Positions 1 to 6,803 are shown, counted from the stretch's first letter. The stretch: 19,274 nt of DNA from an uncultured Eubacteriales bacterium (GCA_905198155.1 CAJKBQ010000040.1:1-19274), one strand, 5' to 3'. Numbers and translations are program-made. Notes: generated by a model not told the origin, from the sequence alone.

Positions 1-149
1 GAGAATGGGATCACGACGAGTCGGCAGCCGAAACCAACCGGCAGCAGCCGCAGCTTACAGCTGACGCCGCGCATCCGGTACTGCTTCCGGCATAAGAGCG
101 GCACGAGCCAAAAGCAACAATAAGCAAATCAAGCAAATCAAAAACAAAC
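1..149. other. Window-edge stretch with no recognised gene
   Basis: On the plus strand one frame is open from base 1 to a TAA at 121-123. It could be the last 40 codons of a protein whose body lies outside the window, but its Ser/Gln/Arg-rich composition matches no family I recognise. A-rich sequence with a repeated AAGCAAATC follows (122-140). I see no promoter or RNA gene here. Confidence 0.2.
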
Positions 150-189
150 GCGGTAAAGGCGGATGACAACTGCCATCCGCCTTTACCGC
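150..189 (-). terminator. Perfect 16-bp hairpin, probable terminator after the integrase
   Basis: The arms at 150-165 and 174-189 are exact inverted repeats (GCGGTAAAGGCGGATG and its complement) with an 8-nt loop. Read on the minus strand the hairpin is followed by a T-rich run (TTTGTTTTTGATTT), as in an intrinsic terminator. It lies about 107 bases beyond the integrase stop. It could instead serve a plus-strand gene ending at 123, but there is no T run on that side. Confidence 0.6.
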
Positions 190-260
190 ACCTATATTCA
201 GTCAACTTTTGTCCCTTTGAACACTATCAGAAGGGTTTTCGGGTTTCTTTTTTGATTCGG

Positions 261-293
261 GTACACGAAAAGTACACGGCGGGTACACGAAAA
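261..293. repeat. Three tandem 11-bp repeats, candidate integrase arm-binding sites
   Basis: Units begin at 261, 272 and 283: GTACACGAAAA, GTACACGGCGG, GTACACGAAAA. The first seven bases are identical in all three, and units 1 and 3 are fully identical. The array starts 2 bases past the integrase stop codon. Tn916-family and related lambda-type integrases bind short direct repeats near element ends through their N-terminal arm-binding domain, so an arm site is the natural reading. The assignment is inference from position and periodicity. Confidence 0.45.
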
Positions 294-295
294 AC

Positions 296-448
296 TTATG
301 CGAAAGCCTCCAATCGGTCGGCAACTTCCCCGTGTTTTGTCGGATACAGGTGGGAATAGATCTCCAAAGTTGTCGTCACGCTCTCATGCCCGAGGCGTTC
401 GCTGATCAACAGCGGTGCAAAACCGAGCTCAATCAGCAAGCTGGCGTG
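296..448 (-). pseudogene. Tyrosine integrase, C-terminal fragment
   Basis: The last 50 codons of a tyrosine recombinase are intact here. They begin at HASLLIELG, the second catalytic His region of the family, and continue through LGHESVTTTLEIYSHLYP. That stretch contains the LGH motif and the Tyr that becomes covalently joined to DNA (IYSHLYP). The stop TAA is at 296-298. The preceding Arg-His residues are replaced at base 449 by unrelated GC-rich DNA, so the catalytic domain is broken. The N-terminal part of what is probably the same gene lies at 3598-3964 in the same orientation; about 200 codons of the middle are absent. It cannot encode an active recombinase. Confidence 0.85.
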
Positions 449-2450
449 GGGCGGCGGCGCTTTCCGCGGGCTGCACGATCTCGAGCGGCGCGCCGTCGCT
501 GCTTTCGAGCCGCACCACGCGGCCGGATCGCACCTCTGCGGTAATGGTTCGGCCGCCCTTGGCCGGCAGCGTGAACGCAAACGACGCATCGGCGGGCAGA
601 CCGAAGCCGAGTTTGACCCGGTTGCCCTCCGTTTGCAGCAGCGACTCGGTGACCGCCGTGACAAAAATGCCCGCCGCCGTCATGAACCACGGCTGCTTGT
701 GAATGCCCGGCTCGTTGATTTCAAAAATCTCGTCAAAGCAGCCCACGCTCGCGGCGGCGCTGTGCAGCGAATGCCATGCACGCGCGCGCTGCCCCAGCCG
801 CGCAAACGTCACGGCCTCCCACGCCGCATACCACGGCGAAATGCCGTACCCCATGGCATACATGTTGCCAAACAAATGCTCGTTTTCGCAATAGCCGTCG
901 ATCGCGCGCATCAGCCGGGGATCGGCGCGGCGGAACACTTCGTAGGGGTAGCAGCCCGAAAACACCGCAATGCTGCGCTGCGGCACGCCCGGCGCGGCAA
1001 TGTATTCACCGTTTTCCACCGGCAGACCCGCGGTCAGCCGATGGGCAAGGGCTTCCCATTGCGCGGCTTCCGACCCGTCGGTTTGCAGCAGCGCCGCCGC
1101 GCGCGCCGCCGCGCGCAGCGTGTCGATCACGGCGCAGGTGGTCATGAACGGATTGCGCACCGACGGCCCCAGCCGCTCCAGATCGGTGCAGGCGCCGATG
1201 ATCGTGCGGCCGTCCGGCGTTTCATAGATCATATGCCGCACAAAAAACCGCGCGCAGGCGCGCATCACCGGATAAGCCGCGCGGCGCAGCCGATCCGCAT
1301 CGGCGGTGTATTCAAACACGCGCGCCTGACCGAGCGCGATGTTCGCCATGTGAAAAACGTGCTCATACCAATGGCCGGGCGGCGACGCCTCCTCAAACGT
1401 TTCGGTGGTTTCCCACGGATAACGCGCTTCGCCCGTTTGGCCCACGCCGCCGGTGGCGCGGTGAATGGCCTGCGGCAGCTCCACCGCGCGAAAATCCGCG
1501 GCATGGCACGCCAGGTCGGCCGCACCGGCGTGCAGCAGTCCGTCGAGCCCGTAATATTCGTCAAATGCGAAGAATTTTCCTTCCCACGCGCTGTCAAACA
1601 TGCCCACCGCAATGGACCACGGCGTGGTGTTCAGCTTCAGCGCATAGCGCGCCGTGTCGAACACCGATTGCAGCCGTGCGTCGGGCAGCGTGACCTTCGC
1701 CGCCGCGTAATAGGCCGCCCACGCGTCGGTGTGGCGCGCCACGGCCGCGCCGTAGCCCGCCGCGAGCAGCGCTTCGGCCGCATCGGCCGCCGCCGGTTCC
1801 GTGTCGTCGGTCCACAGCACAAAAATGTGCACCGGCACGCCCGCCGCGCACGCCACGGTCAGCGTGAGTGTTTCACCCGACCGCGACGCCTGCGCCGGGG
1901 CGTCGGCCCACAGGCGCACCTCGCCCGCATATTCCCGCTGTCCGGACACGGCGTAGCGCGCCGTCATCCCGTTTTCGCGCGCCTGCACCGCGCGCACCAT
2001 GGGCTGCGGCAGCGTGGGACGATGGGGCGCGCAGCCCAGTGTGAGCGTCCACTCCAGCGTGACCGGCGCGCTGAATTCCTTTTGCAGCAGCAGCGCGTTC
2101 GCATCGTGGTGAATGCGCGCCTCGGTGCGCTCGGTGAGCCCGTTGGTCCAGCGGCATTCGCCGCGCATCACCGCCGCGCGCGGGTCGAGCTCCTGCGTTT
2201 CGTCGGCCGGTTCGCCCGCTGCACCTGCGCCGGAATGCACCGTTTCGCCGATGGCGCCGAACGGGATCAGCGGCCGGTTGAACGGATAGCCGAACCGCCG
2301 CCCCGACCACCACACCGCCGGGCCGCACGCCGACGCGCCCTCCGGCACCGGACGGTGCGTGCCACGGCAATCGAGCGCCGTGTTGATCGTTCCGTTGCCC
2401 AGCAGCGGCGGAAAATAATCTTCGCGCCCCTGTTTGATCGAATAGATCAT
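429..2450 (-). CDS. Six-hairpin glycosidase-like protein, 3' end truncated
   Basis: The protein has about 673 residues. Its layout fits an (alpha/alpha)6-barrel glycosidase or phosphorylase: a beta-rich N-terminal domain (to about residue 260), then an all-helical region with many aromatic and acidic residues (FDEYYGLDGLLHAG near residue 296, GHWYEHVFHMANIALGQ, CTDLERLGPSVRNPF), and a short beta C-terminus (LPAKGGRTITAEVRSG). I cannot fix the GH family or name the catalytic acids; GH65-, GH95- and GH63-like folds are all possible. No signal peptide is seen, so it is probably cytoplasmic and acts on an imported oligosaccharide. I chose the ATG at 2450 because GGGAG lies 8 bases upstream. ATGs at 2465 and 2480 are less likely since the -10 box covers 2479-2484. 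The last residues (RQLAD) and the stop come from integrase DNA, so a few native residues are lost. Confidence 0.65.
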   Translation of the reverse strand: MIYSIKQGREDYFPPLLGNGTINTALDCRGTHRPVPEGASACGPAVWWSGRRFGYPFNRPLIPFGAIGETVHSGAGAAGEPADETQELDPRAAVMRGECRWTNGLTERTEARIHHDANALLLQKEFSAPVTLEWTLTLGCAPHRPTLPQPMVRAVQARENGMTARYAVSGQREYAGEVRLWADAPAQASRSGETLTLTVACAAGVPVHIFVLWTDDTEPAAADAAEALLAAGYGAAVARHTDAWAAYYAAAKVTLPDARLQSVFDTARYALKLNTTPWSIAVGMFDSAWEGKFFAFDEYYGLDGLLHAGAADLACHAADFRAVELPQAIHRATGGVGQTGEARYPWETTETFEEASPPGHWYEHVFHMANIALGQARVFEYTADADRLRRAAYPVMRACARFFVRHMIYETPDGRTIIGACTDLERLGPSVRNPFMTTCAVIDTLRAAARAAALLQTDGSEAAQWEALAHRLTAGLPVENGEYIAAPGVPQRSIAVFSGCYPYEVFRRADPRLMRAIDGYCENEHLFGNMYAMGYGISPWYAAWEAVTFARLGQRARAWHSLHSAAASVGCFDEIFEINEPGIHKQPWFMTAAGIFVTAVTESLLQTEGNRVKLGFGLPADASFAFTLPAKGGRTITAEVRSGRVVRLESSDGAPLEIVQPAESAAAPRQLAD

Positions 2451-2478
2451 GTTGTTCACTCCCATTTGTTTTTTCTCC

Positions 2479-2507
2479 ATTATACCATGCGGCGGTGCAT
2501 TTTTCGA
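2479..2507 (-). promoter_or_regulatory. Promoter of the glycosidase gene
   Basis: On the minus strand a perfect TATAAT (2479-2484) lies 17 bases from TCGAAA (2502-2507). Transcription would start near 2472, which excludes the ATG at 2480 as the translation start and supports 2450. Confidence 0.6.
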
Positions 2508-2542
2508 TGGAAAAAGTTCGCCTCAACCATTGAAAAATTCGC
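2507..2542. promoter_or_regulatory. Two direct repeats, candidate AraC operator
   Basis: ATGGAAAAAGTTCGC (2507-2521) recurs as ATTGAAAAATTCGC (2529-2542), a spacing of 22 bases or about two helical turns. AraC-family proteins typically bind such direct repeats with their two HTH motifs. The pair sits between the divergent glycosidase and araC promoters and overlaps the -35 box of each. Confidence 0.45.
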
Positions 2543-2558
2543 TTTTTTCGGTTATAAT
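2530..2558 (+). promoter_or_regulatory. Promoter of the AraC regulator
   Basis: TTGAAA (2530-2535), a 17-bp spacer and TATAAT (2553-2558) form a near-consensus sigma-A promoter. The ribosome site GAGAGGTGA precedes the ATG at 2581. Confidence 0.75.
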
Positions 2559-2580
2559 CAAATATGAGAGGTGACGCCCG

Positions 2581-3498
2581 ATGATCTATTCCGCCCACAC
2601 TGCGCCCTATGAATTTCACCTGCTGCACGGCTCCGACTGCCTGCCCCACACGGTTTCGGTGCTCGAGATCGGCTTCAGCCGGCCGCCTGCGGGCCGAACC
2701 GTTGGCCCGCGGCTGCGCGGCGACTATTTGCTGCATTTTCTCACCGCCGGGCAGGCGCAATTCAACGGTCGCCCGGTGCACGCCGGCGAGGGCTTTTTGA
2801 TCTGCCCCGGCCATGTGCACACGTTTTGCGCCGCGTCGGCCGCGGGTTTTTCGCACTTTTGGATCGGGTTTCGCGGCGCGGAGGTCGCGGAGCTGCTGCG
2901 CCGAGGCGGGCTGCCGGACGAGCCGGTGATCTTCCCGTTCCGCGCGCCCGAGGCCGCCGAGGCGCACATTGTGCAGTTTTTTGCGCAGGCCGAGCCGGTG
3001 AACGACCTGCGACTGCTTTCGGAGCTGTATTACATGCTGTCGCTTTGCAGCGGCGCGCAGCCTGCGCCGCCCACCGGCGAGGCCGAGTATGTGCACGCGG
3101 CGCTGCGGCTGATCCATCTGCACTACGCCATGCCGTTCCGCATTGCCGAGCTGGCCGCGTGGGTGGGGGTGTCGGCCAAATATCTCTGCCGCATTTTTCA
3201 CCGCCAAACGGGCTTTTCGCCCAAGGAATACCTCACGCGCTACCGGCTGGCACAGGCGGAAATTCTGCTGCGCGACCCCGGGCTGCCGGTCGCCGTGGCC
3301 GCACAGTCGGTGGGCTACGCCGATGCACTCGAATTTTCGCAGATCTATCGCAAATACCGCGGCTGCTCGCCCTCGCGCGCGCGGCAGGCGGGCTTTCGGT
3401 TTTGCGTGGAAACACAAAACCTGACCGAATGCGCCAAATTTGACGGTTCCCCGAACGCATGCGGGCAACCGTTGGATCCCGTTCCACGGAGGATTTGA
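2581..3498 (+). CDS. AraC-family transcriptional regulator
   Basis: The protein has 305 residues, normal for a cupin-sensor AraC regulator. The N-terminal half has a cupin-like ligand pocket (YLLHFLTAGQAQFNGRPVHAG, then ICPGHVHTF). The C-terminal 100 or so residues carry two helix-turn-helix motifs: IAELAAWVGVSAKYLCRIFHRQTG, and VAVAAQSVGYADALEFSQIYRKYRG with the conserved GY/F-rich second motif. The gene is divergent from the glycosidase with back-to-back promoters, so it most likely controls that gene in response to a sugar. The sugar itself is unknown. Both genes lie in the block that interrupts the integrase, so this appears to be a piece of a carbohydrate-use locus from elsewhere. The stop TGA at 3496-3498 is one base before the next start. 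Confidence 0.9.
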   Translation: MIYSAHTAPYEFHLLHGSDCLPHTVSVLEIGFSRPPAGRTVGPRLRGDYLLHFLTAGQAQFNGRPVHAGEGFLICPGHVHTFCAASAAGFSHFWIGFRGAEVAELLRRGGLPDEPVIFPFRAPEAAEAHIVQFFAQAEPVNDLRLLSELYYMLSLCSGAQPAPPTGEAEYVHAALRLIHLHYAMPFRIAELAAWVGVSAKYLCRIFHRQTGFSPKEYLTRYRLAQAEILLRDPGLPVAVAAQSVGYADALEFSQIYRKYRGCSPSRARQAGFRFCVETQNLTECAKFDGSPNACGQPLDPVPRRI

Positions 3499-3499
3499 T

Positions 3500-3607
3500 A
3501 TGTATAAAATTTTTATTGTGGAAGACGATGCCGGCATTGCCGAGGCCATTGCCGCACAGGCGCGCAGCTGGGCGCTTGAACCGCGCTGCGTGCAGGTTGG
3601 CTTATAA
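3500..3607 (+). pseudogene. Response regulator, 5' fragment
   Basis: The ATG at 3500 follows a GGAGG site inside the end of araC. It begins a typical receiver domain (YKIFIVEDD, with the acidic pair that binds Mg2+), but the frame passes into integrase DNA near 3597 and stops at 3605-3607 after 35 residues. The phosphorylated Asp and the output domain are missing. In its original setting it was probably co-transcribed with araC and followed by a histidine kinase. Confidence 0.75.
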
Positions 3608-3964
3608 TTCTTCTGATTGTTCATCAGCTCGGTTTGCCAGCGGCGCACATTCATCGGCTGGATCTCATTGACTTTCAAATTCCTGAAATACGGCATAATA
3701 TGTACCGCAATGATGTCCTCTTTCCCTTTGTAGGTAGTCGGTCTGATTCTGGCTTTGCAGTCATCCATATAGATCTCTGCCATATCGCTGAAAAGCATAT
3801 CGCAGGAATTTGAAGTCTTGCTCAGAAAATCCAGTTCCATACTGCTTGGCTTCTTTTTGCAGTCGAAAACCTGTCTTCTTTTTCTGCTTTTTGTTGCCTG
3901 TCCAATCTGTGTAAACAAATTTACAGTACCATAACCCTGTCTTTTCGTCTTTGTAGGTCGGCAA
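3598..3964 (-). pseudogene. Tyrosine integrase, N-terminal fragment with frameshift
   Basis: This is the front of a Tn916/ICE-type tyrosine integrase. It starts with an arm-DNA-binding domain (LPTYKDEKTGLWYCKFVYTDWTG, then KKQKKKTGFRLQKEAK), followed by the SAM-like core-binding domain (MLFSDMAEIYMDDCKARIRPTTYKGKEDII, then VNEIQPMNVRRWQTEL). The likely start is TTG at 3964, six bases after GGAGGTG; a GTG at 3973 abuts the Shine-Dalgarno sequence too closely. The two halves are in different frames: a one-base indel near 3838-3845, around AAGCAGTATGGAACTGG, shifts the reading frame. At about 3598 the gene runs into the foreign block, and the matching C-terminal end is at 296-448. The gene is doubly inactivated. 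Confidence 0.8.
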
Positions 3965-4021
3965 TGATTTCACCTCCGATCCGTAAAAGTTTCATCGCCC
4001 GGATACGGTTTCTCTCGCCAC

Positions 4022-4120
4022 TTACAGGTAGGTGTTCTCGTAAAAATATTTGGCAGATACCTTACCTGCCACAGTCAGCTTTCCGGCTTTCTCCAGCTCA
4101 CTGTTGAGCCGTTTGATATC
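4022..4120 (-). pseudogene. 3' remnant of an excisionase-like small gene
   Basis: The last 32 codons of a frame survive (DIKRLNSELEKAGKLTVAGK, then VSAKYFYENTYL and TAA). Short proteins with this LTVAGK-x-YF-type ending are, to my recollection, common just upstream of ICE integrases in Clostridia. Its place about 60 bases upstream of the integrase start fits an excisionase or accessory recombination factor, but the identity is an inference. The upstream part is missing: a stop lies in frame just before it, and the DNA there belongs to the GNAT gene. Confidence 0.45.
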
Positions 4121-4349
4121 CGTTCAATTTCAGTTCTATGGCGCCGATTGCTTTCCCGTTTTCTTTTTCGCAAATAGCGAAACATTCTGCGCCGTCAAGC
4201 ACGTTTTTGATGACATCAAGGCTTTCTTCAATCGACCGGTGCGGGGGCCATCCTGCAATCGGACCGACATCCGGATCGCCTGCATATTCAAATAGGAACT
4301 CCGCGTCTGTTTCTTTCCATTTTCTGAGTATCAATCTTTCTATTTCCAT
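4098..4349 (-). pseudogene. GNAT acetyltransferase, N-terminal fragment
   Basis: The first 76 or so residues are a GNAT-family (RimJ/RimL-like) acetyltransferase start: EIERLILRKWKETDAEFLFEYAGDP, then IEESLDVIKNVLDGAECFAICEK and GKAIGAIELKLN. The acetyl-CoA-binding motif A (the later Q/RxxGxG/A loop) is absent. The frame passes into the excisionase-like remnant near 4121 and stops at 4098. The start is well supported by AGGAAGG 8 bases before the ATG. The truncation marks a deletion or insertion edge of the old mobile element. Confidence 0.7.
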
Positions 4350-4399
4350 TGTAAAAACCTTCCTGTGCTATTTTTCTTTCGCTTCCAACAAAAAAATAA

Positions 4400-4434
4400 A
4401 CGCAGTACAAACGAATGATCGGTTTGCACTGCGT
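4400..4434 (-). terminator. Terminator after the Cys-rich KTR gene
   Basis: ACGCAGT (4400-4406) pairs with ACTGCGT (4428-4434) and CAAAC with GTTTG, separated by one A/C mismatch. On the minus strand the stem is followed by TTATTTTTTTG. It begins 1 base past the KTR stop codon. Confidence 0.75.
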
Positions 4435-4620
4435 CTAAGCGTCTGGCATTTTGATTTCTTCTGTTTTTCCGTTTTTGAAGCAAATCACGCAGGTATATTT
4501 GCATTTTGGGCAGAACAGCGGAAAATCTTCCAGCACCGTATGGGGCCGCAGCTGCGTTCTCGTTTTTCCGCCGCATTTGGGACAGCAAAGCCAATCCATT
4601 TTCGATTTCAGGGGTTCCAT
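4435..4620 (-). CDS. Cysteine-rich KTR-type zinc-ribbon-like protein
   Basis: This small protein of about 61 residues carries CCPKCGGKTR and FPLFCPKCKYTCVICFKNG, i.e. two CPxC pairs spaced like a zinc ribbon, and ends in PDA. It matches the Cys-rich KTR family as I know it: short proteins of unknown function that often travel with Tn916-like elements in Firmicutes. The ATG at 4620 has GGTGGGAG six bases upstream. A GTG at 4638 overlaps the stop of the TetR gene (GTGA) and would add 6 residues, but no ribosome site precedes it. Either way the gene is coupled to the upstream regulator. Confidence 0.75.
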   Translation of the reverse strand: MEPLKSKMDWLCCPKCGGKTRTQLRPHTVLEDFPLFCPKCKYTCVICFKNGKTEEIKMPDA

Positions 4621-4634
4621 CCATTTCTCCCACC

Positions 4635-5123
4635 TCACTCCGGCGTCTCCTGCTGCGCTGCCAGTATTGCGCCTTTGTATGCCAGCTCTAAATGCGCATT
4701 TATGATCTTTTCGTCGTATTTTAGCGAATTATTGGCGATTATACTTGCATATCCGTGCGCGAACAAAAAAACCGTTAAAAACACCTTTTTCGTCTGTTTT
4801 GCATCGAATTTTAACGTTTTCTGCATGACCGAAAACACCGGGGTCAATTCATCGGCGTCGATCAGTTCAAGCAGCGTTTTTCCGCCGAAAACGCCCGACT
4901 GAAAAAGGAAACGGAACAAGTGCGGCTCCTCGATTGCGAAGCGAATATAATTCAGCCCGATCCCAAGCATGACCCCCCTTTGCGGGTTTTTGATATGCAT
5001 CAGATATTCCGAATGATAGCGACCCGCCTTTGCGTAGACCGCCCGTTTCAACGCCTCAATCGTCGCGAAATGATACATAACGGGCTGCGTGGAACAATTC
5101 AGTTTTTCCGAGTACCGGATTTG
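4635..5123 (-). pseudogene. TetR-family regulator lacking the N-terminal HTH
   Basis: The frame encodes the end of a TetR DNA-binding domain (YSEKLNCSTQPVMYHF, the recognition helix region) and the full ligand-binding C-terminal part (LMHIKNPQRGVMLGIGLNYI, then FLFQSGVFGG and IINAHLELAYKGAI). Intact family members are about 190 residues and begin some 25-30 residues earlier. Here a TGA at 5124-5126 closes the frame immediately upstream, and no start codon with a ribosome site exists before ATG 5078. That ATG would leave out the whole recognition helix. A 5' deletion or frameshift is the simplest explanation. A truncated 147-residue protein that no longer binds DNA cannot be excluded. Its stop overlaps the KTR gene region. 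Confidence 0.65.
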
Positions 5124-5210
5124 TCAAGCTGCAAGCGTAAGGTTCACAATTTTTTCATAACTCGAACCATCCGCGTCTACCGCCACAAATGAAAAATCTC
5201 CGCCGCCCTG

Positions 5211-5239
5211 TTGAATTCCGCATGCGCCTGTGATATAAT
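5211..5239 (+). promoter_or_regulatory. Promoter of ogt
   Basis: TTGAAT (5211-5216) and TATAAT (5234-5239) are separated by 17 bases. The start codon of ogt lies 47 bases downstream. Confidence 0.75.
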
Positions 5240-5286
5240 AATTCCATACCGCGCGCGGCGCGGAACACTTTTTCGAGGTGTGAAAC

Positions 5287-5820
5287 ATGACATTCGTTCA
5301 GCATTACAATTCCCCGCTCGGCGGCATTCTGCTGGCAGCAGACGCGGTCGGACTGACCGGTCTGTGGTTTGACGGCGGAAAGTACTTCGCCGATCATCTC
5401 CCCGCCGAACATACGGAACAGGAATCCCCCATTCTCATCGAAACCAAACGCTGGCTGGATATTTACTTCGCCGGCAGCGCGCCCGATTTTATGCCGCCGC
5501 TCCACCCCATCGGTTCTTCATTCCGGCAAGCCGTATGGGAAATTCTGCTGCGGATTCCGTACGGTCACACCACAACCTATGGCGGGATCGCGCGCCAGCT
5601 GGCTGTGCAGCAGGGGCTGACCCGGATGTCGGCGCAGGCGGTCGGCGGCGCCGTTGGGCACAACGGAATTTCCATCCTCATTCCCTGCCACCGCGTCGTC
5701 GGCACCAATGGCAGTCTGACCGGTTACGCAGGCGGGATGGACAAGAAGATCAAACTGCTGGAATTGGAACACACTGATATGCGCAGTTTTTTCGTGCCGA
5801 AGCACGGCACTGCGCTGTAA
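5287..5820 (+). CDS. ogt: Methylated-DNA--protein-cysteine methyltransferase
   Basis: This 177-residue suicide repair enzyme moves the alkyl group from O6-alkylguanine (and O4-alkylthymine) in DNA onto its own cysteine. The acceptor motif IPCHRVVG is present with Cys134. The HTH/DNA-binding region before it is complete (SSFRQAVWEILLRIPYGHTTTYGGIA), and an N-terminal ribonuclease-H-like domain occupies about residues 1-70. The length is usual for bacterial Ogt. The ATG at 5287 has GAGGTG just upstream and a good promoter at 5211-5239. The stop is one base before the next start region, so it probably forms a two-gene unit with the HD hydrolase. Confidence 0.95.
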   Translation: MTFVQHYNSPLGGILLAADAVGLTGLWFDGGKYFADHLPAEHTEQESPILIETKRWLDIYFAGSAPDFMPPLHPIGSSFRQAVWEILLRIPYGHTTTYGGIARQLAVQQGLTRMSAQAVGGAVGHNGISILIPCHRVVGTNGSLTGYAGGMDKKIKLLELEHTDMRSFFVPKHGTAL

Positions 5821-5834
5821 TGGAGGAAAAATAT

Positions 5835-6350
5835 ATGATCGTTGCAGCTGCGACAGAAAAAATGATTGCGTTTTACAAGGGCAATCTCCACGACATCAAC
5901 CACTTTCTCAAAGTCTGGGCGATGGCCAAAACGATCGGCGAACTGGAAGCGCTGGATGACCACACACAGGAAATTTTGGAACTCGCCGCCGTGGTTCACG
6001 ACATTGCGTGCCCGCTGTGCCGGGAAAAGTACGGCGACGCCAGCGGGGAGCATCAGGAATTGGAAAGTCCGCCGCTGGTCGCCGATTTTTTTGAGGCGCT
6101 GCCTGTCGATCGATGCGATGTGGATCGCATTTCGTGGCTGGTTGCGCATCATCATACCTACACCAATATTGATGGCATCGACCACCAGATCCTGCTGGAA
6201 GCGGACTTTCTGGTCAACGCAGGCGAAAGCGGCTATTCACAGTCGGCAGTCGAGCATTTCCGCACGCGCGTATTCCGCACGGCTGCGGGGATCCGGTTGC
6301 TGGACAGCATTTACCGGAAAGACGCGGAAAATCCCGGTTTGGCGACATGA
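5835..6350 (+). CDS. HD-domain phosphohydrolase-like protein
   Basis: This 171-residue protein has a full HD-superfamily metal-site set: His23 (HDINHFLKVW), the His55-Asp56 pair in AVVHDIA, the His cluster 105-107 (VAHHHT) and Asp124 (LLEADFLVN). The family contains nucleotidases and phosphodiesterases; the substrate cannot be read from the sequence. The start is set at ATG 5835, which has GGAGG 8 bases upstream. An in-frame ATG at 5820 overlaps the ogt stop and has no ribosome site. Coupling to ogt suggests a role in nucleotide or damaged-nucleotide handling, but that is speculation from context. Confidence 0.85.
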   Translation: MIVAAATEKMIAFYKGNLHDINHFLKVWAMAKTIGELEALDDHTQEILELAAVVHDIACPLCREKYGDASGEHQELESPPLVADFFEALPVDRCDVDRISWLVAHHHTYTNIDGIDHQILLEADFLVNAGESGYSQSAVEHFRTRVFRTAAGIRLLDSIYRKDAENPGLAT

Positions 6351-6433
6351 GTTTTGGGGTTGGCGATACAGCAAACGGGCGGGGAATGACGTAATTACGG
6401 CTGGGTGGAAACTGTAAGACCGTCACATTCAAG

Positions 6434-6474
6434 AATCGCGCATACGATCCGAGTACCGAACCGTATGCGCGATT
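6434..6474. terminator. 13-bp hairpin between converging genes
   Basis: AATCGCGCATACG (6434-6446) and its exact complement (6462-6474) enclose a 15-nt loop. The hairpin lies between the plus-strand HD gene (end 6350) and the minus-strand SASP gene (end 6492), so it may end transcription from both sides. No clear T run follows on either strand, which lowers confidence in intrinsic termination. Confidence 0.5.
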
Positions 6475-6491
6475 GTGCATTGAGATCGAAA

Positions 6492-6692
6492 TTACTTCAT
6501 GTTACGCTCGTAATTCTCGATCATTTTCTTGACCATCTGGCCGCCGACAGACCCGGCCTGTTTCGAGGTCAGTTCGCCGTTGTAACCGTTTTTCAGGTTT
6601 ACGCCGACTTCCGAAGCCGCTTCCATCTTGAACTTCTCCATCGCTTCACGCGCTTCCGGGACAACGATCTTATTACTGTTACCAGACATCAT
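6492..6692 (-). CDS. Small acid-soluble spore protein, alpha/beta type
   Basis: This 66-residue protein coats and protects DNA in the dormant spore core. It shows the family signature: a conserved first segment (KIVVPEAREAMEKFKMEAASEVGV, with the EAASE region where the GPR germination protease cleaves in relatives) and a second segment (GYNGELTSKQAGSVGGQMVKKMIE) that inserts in the DNA minor groove. AGGAG precedes the start; ATG at 6692 and the next ATG at 6689 are both plausible. Expression in the forespore under sigma G is expected for the family, but I could not identify a convincing sigma-G promoter upstream. It is the clearest sign that the organism forms endospores. Confidence 0.95.
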   Translation of the reverse strand: MMSGNSNKIVVPEAREAMEKFKMEAASEVGVNLKNGYNGELTSKQAGSVGGQMVKKMIENYERNMK

Positions 6693-6803
6693 TTTTTCTC
6701 CTTTTCTTTTCGCTTAATTTGCGTTTGCGATAGTATTGTGTGCGAATTCAATAAAAATATAACTGGAAATTTTTTATTTTAACACCATTCAATCCAACCA
6801 ACA

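Larger units (their letters stand above)
449..3597. other. GC-rich foreign block replacing the middle of the integrase
   Basis: Both ends of this segment fall inside the integrase gene, and both interrupt the block's own genes. The glycoside hydrolase frame runs out into integrase sequence at the left edge, and a response regulator is cut after about 33 codons at the right edge. The block is clearly richer in GC (dense GCG/CGC runs) than the flanking integrase pieces. No terminal inverted repeats, transposase or target duplication are visible, so it does not look like a simple transposition. It is either an illegitimate recombination product or an assembly join. The edges are approximate to a few bases. 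Confidence 0.65.

Noticed and set aside
633..2567. Long plus-strand open frame opposite the glycosidase gene
   Set aside because: Arg/His/Ala-rich translation with no family resemblance; an antisense shadow of a GC-rich coding strand.
1873..3918. Minus-strand frame joining integrase residues to a long downstream product
   Set aside because: Only the first 110 or so residues are integrase-like; the rest is antisense to araC and out of frame with the glycosidase, so it is not a real fusion protein.
6693..6780. Sigma-G promoter for the SASP gene
   Set aside because: CAATACTA-like sequence is present on the minus strand, but no matching -35 element at the right spacing could be found, so it is not reported as a feature.
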